Shown piece after piece: positions 21,933-34,101 of a DNA stretch of 64,000 nt (positions within the stretch are counted from its first letter, which is position 1; each line of letters opens with the position of its first letter). A program made the position numbers and the translations under genes. Location: contig CAJJDP010000148.1 of the NCBI GenBank assembly GCA_905182995.1, positions 208,727-272,726 of the forward strand, written 5' to 3'. The stretch is from Paramecium octaurelia. Lineage: Eukaryota; Ciliophora; Oligohymenophorea; Peniculida; Parameciidae. Below the pieces are notes generated by a model. The model was not told the DNA's origin, made no database searches, and was given only the letters and a program-made list of their open reading frames with translations.

Positions 21933-22909
21933 TAATTATTATATAAACTTACTTTGATTACTTTAAAAGATCTTTGGTTTATTAAGAGTATATTCTTCAA
22001 AGCTGTTAAGATTAAAGCAGAAAATTGCATATATCATCTCGAGTATCTTTATAACTGTGGATTTTATGTTATTCAATTTAGGTCTCTTTTGACCTATCCA
22101 ATCTGAATATAATTTCTCATTACGTATTTAATTATGCCGAAATCAAAGTATATCCCAAGACAAGTTTTAATTAATATTTGTCATTCATATTGAAACATCA
22201 TAAAAACTTGCCCCAATATTTAATTTTTCATTTTTAGCCTATTGGTTTGATGTATTGAAAACAAAAGTTTTGTGCTATCGTTCAATGTCCCATAATCTTT
22301 TGAATTTGTAATTTTCTAATTCAATTCTTGAATACTACTATTTCAATTTGTAACTTTTTCAATGGTCAACTAGGAAGTGTGAACTTATTTAATCTTGTTC
22401 AATTTTATCAATTTTACAATTATGGTTCTTTGCATTAATAATTTTAATGCATTCCCAATGACTTATTACTTTAGGTCAAATTTGAAGACATTTAGAAACC
22501 TAAAGAACTATTAAATGTTAGGATAGAGAAACATAGGAAGATGTAAGGATGAATATTTATTAAAATAATTCCATATTTCTCTAAGTTTTCTTGGATTTTA
22601 TAAAAATAGCTTAAAAAAAAAAATCGTTTTTTCAGTTTATAATGAGATTATGATGATAATTTGAGTAAAGTTATTTTGATCATAATCTAACTCTTCTGTT
22701 TAAGCTAAATATTCTGAGAATTTATCATAAGAGTCCTTTATTCTATTTAGATTTGACCTATCCAACTAATTGGATTGGTAAGAAAAATTAATTATTAAAT
22801 TTAGATAATTTTTAGTTACTCTAACTTTACAATTCGTTTGGATAATTTCACAAGTTTATCTTATCCTGTTGATCACCTTATTAAGTATATAAATATAATT
22901 TTTATATAA
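21933..22909. other. Intergenic interval with short coding-looking stretches
   Basis: Besides the in-frame continuation of the previous gene to about 22106, a 25-codon stretch near 22473-22550 (VKFEDIQKPKELLNV) looks coding. Nothing forms a gene. The rest is AT-rich with a poly-A tract near 22612. Confidence 0.35.
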
Positions 22910-25349
22910 TCAAATAAACAATAGTTTAAGATCTTAGGAGGTTGATGGCTTTTGTAGAATTTTATCGGCACCAGCGCTAAGGCAATTTTGTCGAGTCTTT
23001 ATATCATTAAAAGCAGTCAACATGTAGATTTTAGTAGTTGGACTTATTCGTTTGATTTCATTAATGCATTATAACCCATTCATTCCTGGCATGTTGAAAT
23101 CCAAAAATACAATATCATAACACCGTTTCATTACCAAATCTATTGCTTCTTGCCCCCCAAAGGCAGTATCTACCTTATAGATTCCTATTTTTGATAACTA
23201 TAATTTTAATAGCATATTATTAAAAGACTCATCATCTACGATTAAGACTTATAATTTATCTTTTTTGTTAAGTTTTTTATGGAATGGAGTAAGTTGGTTT
23301 GTACTAAGCATATTTTTATTTGGAGAATGCACTGATATATCGTAATCAATGGAATCGACACTAAACTAATCCTAATATTAAGAATTCTATTTATCATAAT
23401 TTTTATAAATGACGAATTAAAAAGTTGAACCAACTCCAACTTATGATTATAGATAAATGTACTACAAAGGTCCAATGTACCCACACAGCTGCTTGCAGAT
23501 GATCAATCCTAAACCAACACCATTTCTAACTTTTTATACTAATACTCTACTTGTTTGTGTTGTTATCATCGTCATAAGTGGCAAAGTTTCTGAAAAGTCT
23601 TCTTTAAATTTCTTGGGTCATTCCGCTTCCGCTGTCATAAACTGTACAAAGAATTAACCTTAATTGGTTTCGAATTAGAGGATCAATATCAACTACTGAT
23701 TTATTAGTATTAATTTATTCTTTAACATTACTGCAAAATTTGCAAATATCCATAGGTTCATCAGAAAAGATAATGGATATTTTTCCTTTTGATGTGAATT
23801 TAATGGCATTTGATAGTAAATTAAAGAGAACTTACTTAATTCTTAGAGGATCATTATTTAAAACTTAAGTAGATTTTAGTTTAGAGACAATGTCTAGCTA
23901 TAAGTTCTTCTTTTGTGTTTAGATATGAAATACATTTTTTACATCTTGAATCAATTATTAAATATCGAACTCACTAATGGCTAGCTTTAACTTCTATTAT
24001 TTAATTTATGAGAAATCTTATAAATCATTAACAAAGGATTGTAGTATTTATACATTTGTTTAGCACATCTCTAAATAATTGCAACAGGACTGAATTTTTT
24101 CAAGTATTTCTGGGTTAGTTTCCATCTCAGACAATTCATATAAACTATCCTATACTAAAGTTATCATAGATTAAACAACACCTATTGGATTCTTCAAATC
24201 ATGACTAACTGTAGCCAACACATTGTCTTTATATTAATCTAGCTTTTCAAGCTAAGATATTTTGATTCTATCTGTTATTTCTATCAAAGAAACTACAAAG
24301 CATTTTTAGTATTTCCAAATACATGGAGATACTAAAATATCATAAGTTTAATGATGATTATTACACATTAATCCTGTTAATTTTAAAGGCAGACTTTCTT
24401 GAAGTTCTTTGTTTTAAGAGTTATTCATGTATTAATAGAGAATTTAATTTAAAGACTAAGGATTGTCAATCATATTGATTTACTCTCCTGTTGCTTTTAA
24501 ATTATTTAAAAAGAGTTCTTGAGTTAAATTGACTTTTAAATTGCATTAAGAAATATTGGACTCATTACAATTGATAATCTATATTTGATTAATTTTTTGG
24601 TAAATGCTTTCAATATTAGCAAATTCCTTGTTACAAGCCTAATTGACGAATAGTACCTCAAATTAATCTTATATATTTTAATCTAAATTCAACTTAATAA
24701 CAAACAAGTTCTATTGTAGGCTATGGTTAAGCACTACCTCTTAATATGAAAGATCATGACTAAAATTAAATTTCTCAAAAAAATAGATTAATTTCCTTCT
24801 CTCTCTCAAATAAATACAAATGGATATTACAAGAATAAACATCCATTCAAAAGGTAATAGGATCCAATCAAAAATATTATCAAAATACAAATAAGTAAAT
24901 TACATTATTGTAAAGTAACATATTAGGTATTTCTTGTTGTTTAAACTTTGAGTAACATACATATAATATAATTACACATATCCGTTAATCATGAATTAAT
25001 CAACATACAAACTTAAATAGATCAGAATTGTTACAACATGAATGATTTTCCAATAATCATTACATGTTGAGTTCCTTAACATACTCCATATCTGTAGCAG
25101 ACTTGACAACGGAAAAACTATCAGGATTTATGATTCAACTGACTAATTGTCTTTAACTATTGCTGAAATAGCCAAAGCAAACTCCAAAAGCATTTTAAAG
25201 GTTTCTATTAAAATCATTGGACATTTATTTAACTTTTTCTGGAAAGCATTAAAACTGTTCTGAACATCCTAATCTCGGAAGTTTAGAGTTGCATTCAAAA
25301 GTGCATTTTCAGGTTATAGGTTTCTTGATAGCGACAATAAATACTTCAT
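22910..25349 (-). CDS. Hybrid sensor histidine kinase (membrane, PAS-like, HisKA, HATPase, receiver)
   Basis: 804 residues with one 25-nt intron (23526-23550); the length checks. The N-terminal 240 residues hold several hydrophobic helices (KIIHVVTILIYLSLYV; WMFILVISICIYL). A PAS-like region contains VLFVNQACNKEFANIESIY. The dimerisation H-box is ATVSHDLKNPIG with His383. The ATPase has N-box NLLSNAIKFT (Asn514), YDSGSGMT in the DxGxG place and NGVGLGLIICKQL plus GVGSTFQFVIY. The receiver begins LQVLIVDDES, has phospho-acceptor Asp742 in VFLDFNMPGMNG and the conserved Lys in ILQKPS. It should autophosphorylate and pass phosphate to its own receiver in a phosphorelay. The input signal is unknown. 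Confidence 0.93.
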
Positions 25350-26307
25350 CTAAGAGTGATTATATATTACTTAATTATATATTATTTTTTTTTTCATATA
25401 ATACCATAACTTTGAAGATATATCTTACATAATGCTTATTTTGTTCAATATTAATCAATTTGAACTCCAAAAAATTTATAAATTTCATCATCATTTTCTA
25501 TCAAATAAAAAGTTTGCAAATTTTGATGTTCTTCTTAGCAGCATATTTTATCCTATTCTGGAAAACGCAAGAGAGATTCTTTAATTTGTGATTTGAATTT
25601 ATCAGTATAGAAATTTATAATGGGTAATCTTTTGAATCATATATTATATAATCAAATTATATATAATTTGTAATAAGTTGATGAATATCATTGCCTATTT
25701 TCAAAAAAATATAGAATTCATAGATAACACTCTCAAATATAGAATAGATTCCTGAAAAATGATTTCAATATGGTAATAATTTTTATTGCACTTATTGAAA
25801 CGAATTGATTTAATAATTATGTTAAAACAGATAAGTTGAATTTGAATCGTTTTGGATATTAATCAATAGCTTTCCATATTTTCCAGTTGTAGATTTTAAT
25901 CTATCCATCCCTTTAAAAAGTAACAAATCAAAAGTCTCAAGCATATGGTTTATTGATTTTTTACAATCATTAAAGGTTCAAACTGGCTTAATCAATAATC
26001 ATGAATAACCCATATAAATAAACCTAAGAATTCAGTATACTTAAATAAATAAACTAAAAAATAATTAGATCTATTTATTTAATGAATTTGAGCCAAATAT
26101 GATAATTTATTAATTGTAAACAAATAATTTATAATATTTAAAGTTAAAATTAAATGTTAAGTAATCAAAATATTTAAAATAGATATGATCTGATATTTTA
26201 AATACAGTAATTCAATTATAATATAAATATAATAAAAAATAATTTAAAACTCTTAGCCAGGTTGAATATAACATATAATATAATCGAATTTAATTTAATT
26301 TATATTT
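25350..26307. other. AT-rich interval with one coding fragment
   Basis: On the minus strand 25445-25640 is an open, protein-like stretch (FYTDKFKSQIKESLLRFPEQ; DEIYKFFGVQIDQY to TGA) that lacks a start Met and is preceded by a TGA. A second weaker stretch starts near 25916 (MDRLKSTTGKYGKLL). They could be exons of one small gene with unplaced introns or its remains. The interval marks the end of the gene-dense part. Confidence 0.4.
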
Positions 26308-29156
26308 CATACCTCAATAGGAATATGGTTTCTTACACCTAAAAAGATGGCAAACCTTCTGAACAACAGATGTAAGACATCATTATCTAGAAGGCTCTAA
26401 TGATTTGCTTGAATAAAAGCTACAAATAAGACAATATTTTTAATAATAGCGAGGATAAATCAATTTTGCAAAATAATCTCGTTGTATCTTAGCCATTAAT
26501 TAGGACTCATTATGTTGAGAAAATAACCCCTTTCTAATACAATTTCAGCAGACGTGTATTATTTTACATATAAATCCCTATAAAACTTCTACTTAAATAC
26601 AACATAGCCTCAGCTTGAAGTCCATTATCTTAGGCATTAGAGATTCTATTGATAAGATCTTTAAGCCTAATTTAATTCTTTAGATTTTAAGCCAATGTGT
26701 AAATATAAAATTATTTTTAAATAATAATAATCCTCTTCATCTGAAAAACACTGTGCCTATTCTGAATATCTCCATCTTTTCATAAGACTGATTCTTCATT
26801 AGCTATTCAATATTGTATTCTAAGCCTCAAGCAGATATTAGAGCTCTTAATTCAACGACAACGAATAATTCAGCATTTCCCTCCAAGCTTTTAGGCTCAG
26901 CCGTTGTTGGGGAGCACCCTTGCCACTGAACCTCACTCTTTCCCTTCTATTACTTTTTGACCTAACTAGATGTCATTGCGCTCATTCTGGGTCCCTCTCT
27001 TCTATAGTAAACTTGAAGAGGAGAATCCTCATAATATTGTTCTCAATATATCTCTTCAAACTACTTCCAATTATTCTCTCTTCTTTTTCTATGTGTTTGA
27101 TTTAGCATATCTTCGCTGACCTATTTAACTAAAGTTAATGGAGAAGTTCTGTGTTATCTATCATTCTACGATAGATGGGACTATCTCCTTTTACTTGACT
27201 GCATTAACTATGGGTGGTCTTCTGGAAGAGAACTCCTCCTATTTATTTATGATCACCATTACATTCAGAAATTTCTTGATGGTATTTATTATATCAGCAA
27301 TAGTTTACCACATTCTGACCTTATCAGACAATCAACTAAATCTTTCTTTAGAAAAATATTTCATTAGAATTCAATTATCCACAGTTTGATACATATTGGT
27401 AATAATTAATGGTGTCCTAAGCCCTTATGTTTTGCCCACTTCCCTTCAACCGCTATTTAGATCTTCATTTCCTTAAATAGTTATTCTAGATAACCTCAAG
27501 GTCTATACTTGCCTCAAATATCCATTCAGCATTCTTTTTTTTTTAATCATCGACTTTTCTTATTATATTATCTTAAGAATAGTATCCTTAATATTCTTTC
27601 TCTGGTTTGTTCTCCGTAATGCATCTTATTGAGGGCTAGGACGATTCTTTGGACTCTATAAAATGTCCTTTTTTGATTAATGTCTACTTCTATCTATCCT
27701 TATGAACGTTTCTATCTTAGTTTTCATGTACNCATACCTCAATAGGAATATGGTTTCTTACACCTAAAAAGATGGCAAACCTTCTGAACAACAGATGTAA
27801 GACATCATTATCTAGAAGGCTCTAATGATTTGCTTGAATAAAAGCTACAAATAAGACAATATTTTTAATAATAGCGAGGATAAATCAATTTTGCAAAATA
27901 ATCTCGTTGTATCTTAGCCATTAATTAGGACTCATTATGTTGAGAAAATAACCCCTTTCTAATACAATTTCAGCAGACGTGTATTATTTTACATATAAAT
28001 CCCTATAAAACTTCTACTTAAATACAACATAGCCTCAGCTTGAAGTCCATTATCTTAGGCATTAGAGATTCTATTGATAAGATCTTTAAGCCTAATTTAA
28101 TTCTTTAGATTTTAAGCCAATGTGTAAATATAAAATTATTTTTAAATAATAATAATCCTCTTCATCTGAAAAACACTGTGCCTATTCTGAATATCTCCAT
28201 CTTTTCATAAGACTGATTCTTCATTAGCTATTCAATATTGTATTCTAAGCCTCAAGCAGATATTAGAGCTCTTAATTCAACGACAACGAATAATTCAGCA
28301 TTTCCCTCCAAGCTTTTAGGCTCAGCCGTTGTTGGGGAGCACCCTTGCCACTGAACCTCACTCTTTCCCTTCTATTACTTTTTGACCTAACTAGATGTCA
28401 TTGCGCTCATTCTGGGTCCCTCTCTTCTATAGTAAACTTGAAGAGGAGAATCCTCATAATATTGTTCTCAATATATCTCTTCAAACTACTTCCAATTATT
28501 CTCTCTTCTTTTTCTATGTGTTTGATTTAGCATATCTTCGCTGACCTATTTAACTAAAGTTAATGGAGAAGTTCTGTGTTATCTATCATTCTACGATAGA
28601 TGGGACTATCTCCTTTTACTTGACTGCATTAACTATGGGTGGTCTTCTGGAAGAGAACTCCTCCTATTTATTTATGATCACCATTACATTCAGAAATTTC
28701 TTGATGGTATTTATTATATCAGCAATAGTTTACCACATTCTGACCTTATCAGACAATCAACTAAATCTTTCTTTAGAAAAATATTTCATTAGAATTCAAT
28801 TATCCACAGTTTGATACATATTGGTAATAATTAATGGTGTCCTAAGCCCTTATGTTTTGCCCACTTCCCTTCAACCGCTATTTAGATCTTCATTTCCTTA
28901 AATAGTTATTCTAGATAACCTCAAGGTCTATACTTGCCTCAAATATCCATTCAGCATTCTTTTTTTTTTAATCATCGACTTTTCTTATTATATTATCTTA
29001 AGAATAGTATCCTTAATATTCTTTCTCTGGTTTGTTCTCCGTAATGCATCTTATTGAGGGCTAGGACGATTCTTTGGACTCTATAAAATGTCCTTTTTTG
29101 ATTAATGTCTACTTCTATCTATCCTTATGAACGTTTCTATCTTAGTTTTCATGTAC
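26308..29156. repeat. Direct duplication 1, copies of 1424 bp around a single N
   Basis: 26308-27731 and 27733-29156 appear identical with one N at 27732 between them. Identical neighbours separated by one N are best explained by contig ends that overlap but were not merged, so only one copy is probably real. Within each copy the minus strand holds coding-looking fragments (QIGGVLFQKTTHSQCS; KRYIENNIMRILLFKFTIEE; SEVQWQGCSPTTAEPKSLEG) in more than one frame, likely a decayed gene. Confidence 0.85.
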
Positions 29157-29440
29157 ACCCTCTACTTGTAATATTCTATATTTTTTTAAATTACAAATTT
29201 TTTAAATCAGATTTTAATGTAAAAAAAATAAGCTAAATTTAAACCATTCTTTTCTTTAAATTTGATATTTTTTTTATTCTCGTTAACAACTATTTAAAAG
29301 AGAGTTTTAACTAAACTATCATTTGACAAATCATTTCGAATAGCAATAAAGGATAGTATAAAAGTCATAAATTTAAAACCAGTTTAGAAGAGTAGTTAAG
29401 GCTCTGCAAATTAAAATAATTTAGCTGTTACATAGTTTCT

Positions 29441-29983
29441 ATGAATTTGATTAAACAGGGATCAATTTCTCTTATATTCTGTTATTTAAAACAAATGATT
29501 GAAGATGAAAATTTAGAAAAATTTATTATTAACAATTAAAAAAATCAAAAGTATCAATTGAAAGTTTTAGATATCACTATAATTAACAGTGGTAAATACG
29601 CTAGTTGCAACATCTGCAGAATGAGTGCAAGGTTTACTTAATTTTGATAGATAATTTAATTTGGTGAAGAGCTGTTTCCTACTTCGTTAGATGAATGTTT
29701 AGAGGTTGGAATGAATAGATATTTCAAAATTCAATTTGATAGCAAATGCGTGCTCTAAGCAAAAGAACGCGTCATATCCTTTGAAAGAGTAATTGTAATA
29801 GATTACCAGTAATATCTATTTGTAGGGTTTTACTATAGATAGTCTTGATATGCTTTTGGTAAAGTTTTTATAGAGAGCTAATTACTTTTGGACAGATTAG
29901 ATTTAACTAATTATGGCTTGAAAATGACTTTAATATATTAAGACCAAGTTTAGGTACTTTAAATAGCTAAAAGATTCTTCTGA
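29441..29983 (+). pseudogene. Unknown gene remnant with two in-frame TGA codons
   Basis: A single frame of 181 codons from ATG is protein-like throughout (QKYQLKVLDITIINSGKYAS; LFPTSLDECLEVGMNRYFKI; ERVISFERVIVIDYQQYLF) but has TGA at 29645 and a second one near 29846, before a final TGA at 29981. No GT-AG intron removes either. The alternating beta-like pattern recalls C2-like folds but no family is assigned. Confidence 0.5.
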
Positions 29984-30191
29984 TAATGAAAAATTAATTT
30001 TTCATATTTTTTTTTTGCTGTGTTGACAAAGTAGCTTTCCTTGTTTACTAAATAGACTATCATTTTTTTTTGGAATTTTAAGGGAAAAATTTCTAACATT
30101 TTGCGATAAAATACATTTCTGTTGGGGGCTTATAGACAGAATTCAAATTTAAGCCCTTATATTTTTGTCTGGAAAAAAAAAGTATAAACTG

Positions 30192-30792
30192 NNNNNNNNN
30201 NNNNNNNNNNNNNNNNNNNNNNNNNNNNNNNNNNNNNNNNNNNNNNNNNNNNNNNNNNNNNNNNNNNNNNNNNNNNNNNNNNNNNNNNNNNNNNNNNNNN
30301 NNNNNNNNNNNNNNNNNNNNNNNNNNNNNNNNNNNNNNNNNNNNNNNNNNNNNNNNNNNNNNNNNNNNNNNNNNNNNNNNNNNNNNNNNNNNNNNNNNNN
30401 NNNNNNNNNNNNNNNNNNNNNNNNNNNNNNNNNNNNNNNNNNNNNNNNNNNNNNNNNNNNNNNNNNNNNNNNNNNNNNNNNNNNNNNNNNNNNNNNNNNN
30501 NNNNNNNNNNNNNNNNNNNNNNNNNNNNNNNNNNNNNNNNNNNNNNNNNNNNNNNNNNNNNNNNNNNNNNNNNNNNNNNNNNNNNNNNNNNNNNNNNNNN
30601 NNNNNNNNNNNNNNNNNNNNNNNNNNNNNNNNNNNNNNNNNNNNNNNNNNNNNNNNNNNNNNNNNNNNNNNNNNNNNNNNNNNNNNNNNNNNNNNNNNNN
30701 NNNNNNNNNNNNNNNNNNNNNNNNNNNNNNNNNNNNNNNNNNNNNNNNNNNNNNNNNNNNNNNNNNNNNNNNNNNNNNNNNNNNNNNNNNNN
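30192..30792. other. Assembly gap (601 N)
   Basis: Run of N. The apparent frame spanning it is an artefact. The left flank ends in a short A run after a sequence rich in G and T. Confidence 0.98.
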
Positions 30793-33700
30793 TAGACCTG
30801 GCTAATGAGTTAGGAATCTAAGCCTATCTTATAGGTCTCTTATAGTTAGTCTATAAGTTCCCTCTTGATATTAACTAGAATTGAATTATTGTTCCATTTC
30901 ATAAAGTGAATTCATCTTTTATTATTAGAGAATTACATTGGTAAAAATAGAAATGGGAATTAGCTAGGGAACACACCATTCTTATGATTATAAACTAGCC
31001 TACCTACTCTTTATAATTCAGTAATCAATTCTTATTTAATCCTATCAAAAAGGAATATTTTTATAATCAATAACCTTCTTCTCTAATATGCCTCTGATCA
31101 ATTCTGATTTTATTTGTGATTATGAAGGACTATTTTTTTTTATGTTTAAGGATTAAATTTTTATAAATTGTTTAAAAGGAAGATTTATTTTTTAAAACTT
31201 GTAATTAATCCAAAAATGATTTCCCAAATACATCTGTCTTCCTTACAAGGTATTAAACTTAATCTAAAATATTTCTCTACTCCTTAAAATTAATATTATG
31301 AGGAATGAATATTGGAGTGCCATCCAATTGTCTTAGACCTAGGCTAGAAAAATTTGTTTCTTTCAAGAAGGTCGATAAAATAGCCTAAACCATGCTCAAT
31401 CTAGAGTCCTTTAGGGTCCATTTTGGCTATTTATTTTTCTGCAATAGCCTCCCATTCAGCTTAATTGTCATCAGTTAGGCCGATTAAATTTTTTTTTCAT
31501 TAAAAATATTAGGATGATATTTTTCTAAACTAAGAAATGTTATTTGATGTATATTAAATTTGTAATAAGTTACTTTTCTCTTTTGAGATTGGTCAATTAA
31601 GATAAATATATCCTAGGATTTCACTTGGAAGTTAATTTAGATCTGCTATGGTCGAAATCCATTTAATTATTGATTTAGGTTATAACAATATATTTAAAAC
31701 AGTGGCTTTAATTTAATATATATGAGGGTTTTATTTAAGAATTAGATTATTCTACTCACTATGGGTGTTTAACCAAGGAACTGAAAATTAATTATTCATT
31801 TTGAGGATATTTGTTCTTGGACTAGTTAAATTTTAATATAATAAGATCAAATTTAATGTTTAGTTTATTAGAATAAATTTATACCTTTGTATTTTTTAAG
31901 GATGTGTGAATAGAGGAATATTTTTGACAGAGTCTATAAAGACAAGGTCTATTTTCAAGATGAGATTCCTTAGGATAATTTTTTGCCCTATTTCTTTTCT
32001 GCATCTATTTTAATTTTCTACTGAAAGATAGATTTAATTGAGAATTGCTTCTGATATTTACACAAGTTAGAAGCCTAGGGATAATAGTAATGTGACCGTA
32101 GACAAATCACTTTCTGGCTGCTTAACTGGCTTCGCTTATTCGTTTTCTCCTTCTTAAGTATATGACTCATTTTTCATCTAAATCAAACTTTACTTTTATG
32201 ATAAATAAGATCAATGGGAGAAGACTCTTGATTTGAATATTAAGTTAACCAAGGTGTGATTAGTGATAAAAAGAAATTTAGATGGGAATTTTTAAATTTG
32301 ATGATCCTAGATGAGTCTGACTGTGATGAAACATGAGATGGACCAAATAAACCAGGACTTGAACTCATTAGAGACAAGCTTAAGTTAATTGGAAATAGAT
32401 TGAGAAAACTCAATTAAATAGAATAAAATAAATTAATAGAGTCAAATTTAACGCACAAGAGTAAAAAATATGGATTTTACTTGTTACTTTTAATTTTTAT
32501 AACAAACATCCTAACTGAATGAACAAGGTTAAATTTTGATCTTAATAATTGACTTAAAGTTCAATTTAATCCGGTTGAGACCAACTATGATAGTGCATTA
32601 AATAGTTCTTTAAAGTATGAAATCATTAATTTAATAAGAATATAATTGTGATCTGAGTAATATAATGATTAATGCATATTTTGATTAGTAGATTGCATGA
32701 AATTAAAGGAATATATTTAAAAGATTAATCTAAATTTGTTTTATTTAAGAAGGATTTAAATTACTAAAGTGGAATTAAAAGTCTTTGATATTTTTTTAGG
32801 AACCAATTAATTAATGTAGCCGATATTATCAATTTGGATATAAGTGTTGATTATTTAAAGAATTAGAAACATTATATATTAGAAATTCACAGTTTAGCAA
32901 ATTCAGTTAAAATGGTTCTTCACAAATACAAAACGGAAGCAAAAGTTCAAATATATTATTATAAATAATTTTAATTGCTCAATATGCATTGATTTTCACA
33001 TTATCCAGAATTTATTTGTTTTTTCTTCAATAACTGGTGTTTTAGAAATCTGCATTTCTTGAACATTAAATTATAAATATTACTACAAAGGTTTTGTATT
33101 TTGCGATTGATTCTATACTTAATTATTTAAGATTTACTGGAGCACATTCAGTTCACCAAGAAAATCAGAGAAATTACAAAATTATATGGTCACTCATGAA
33201 AGAATTACTTTAAAATGTCCTCAAATATAAAGAAAAAAAAAAGGCTAATTTTACAAATTATTACAATTTGGGAAAATATTTGTGCTTTTTAAGGAAATTT
33301 GAATGAAACTGCTTAACCAAAGTTATATTGGTTTAATTTTTTTCTTATAAAAAAAAAGTAAACCTAGATGTTTGATTTTACCTTTAATCAGAGACGAAGC
33401 CATTTTAGGTTCATCCTAAAATTGTTACTTACTCATTAGATCAATTATCGGAAGGAATATCCATTCACCTTTTATCCCTAAAATTAATTAATAAGTAATC
33501 AAGAATAATCTTACTAGTTGTACTATTGCAATCGTTATAGAAACACTGGAATATTTGAAGTAAATATTTTATGGCATGTTATCGAGTAAATTTAAACTAA
33601 GTTTTTGTCAGTACCCTTAATTCTAATTGATATCATTAGGAAGCAATTTCTTTACACTGCAAAATATAAATTTGTAAGTACTATACCACTGAAAATATTA

Positions 33701-34101
33701 TCCCTTTAAAGATTTTTGACATTTAAATGCATCCTTTTAATGATTAAACATCTAATTTATTGAATTGCTTTTTATGTTTTATTTCAAGCTTTTTTAAATG
33801 AATTTGTCCCTTTGATATTAATAAGGAAAAAATTGGACCAAAAAAAGAGAGAATCTTTGTGGTATTATTATAAAACTATGAAGATATTCACACTTTCATA
33901 AAAATATCAATAGGATTAATGTAATATATTGAATAATTATTTAGTAATTTCAAATTAATATTTTCTGTCTCAACTATATACTGAATTTATTAATTAGCTC
34001 ATGAATAGTGAATAAAAATATAAAAAATATAAAGTATTTAAATACTACACCTTTTTAAAGAAATATATATAATTTTGTTTTTATATTAAATAATCTCATT
34101 T
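30793..34101. other. Gene-poor interval with scattered coding remnants
   Basis: Two stretches look coding. On the minus strand, about 31150-31520, is EWEAIAEKQIAKMDPKGLQI followed by EHGLGYFIDLLERNKFFQP. On the plus strand, about 32045-32256, is SDIYTSQKPRDNSNVTVDKS followed by LSGCLTGFAYSFSPSQVYDS. Neither has a start, a recognisable family or flanking exons I could place. The rest, to 34.1 kb, is AT-rich with no feature seen. Confidence 0.4.

Noticed and set aside
26920-27389. Hydrophobic plus-strand frames repeated at 28345-28814
   Set aside because: They mirror better minus-strand coding text, contain no family motif, and the repeat is the assembly duplication, not two paralogues.
30165-30821. 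218-residue open frame
   Set aside because: It is almost wholly N; only a few real codons at each side. Same for the 60883-61905 frame.
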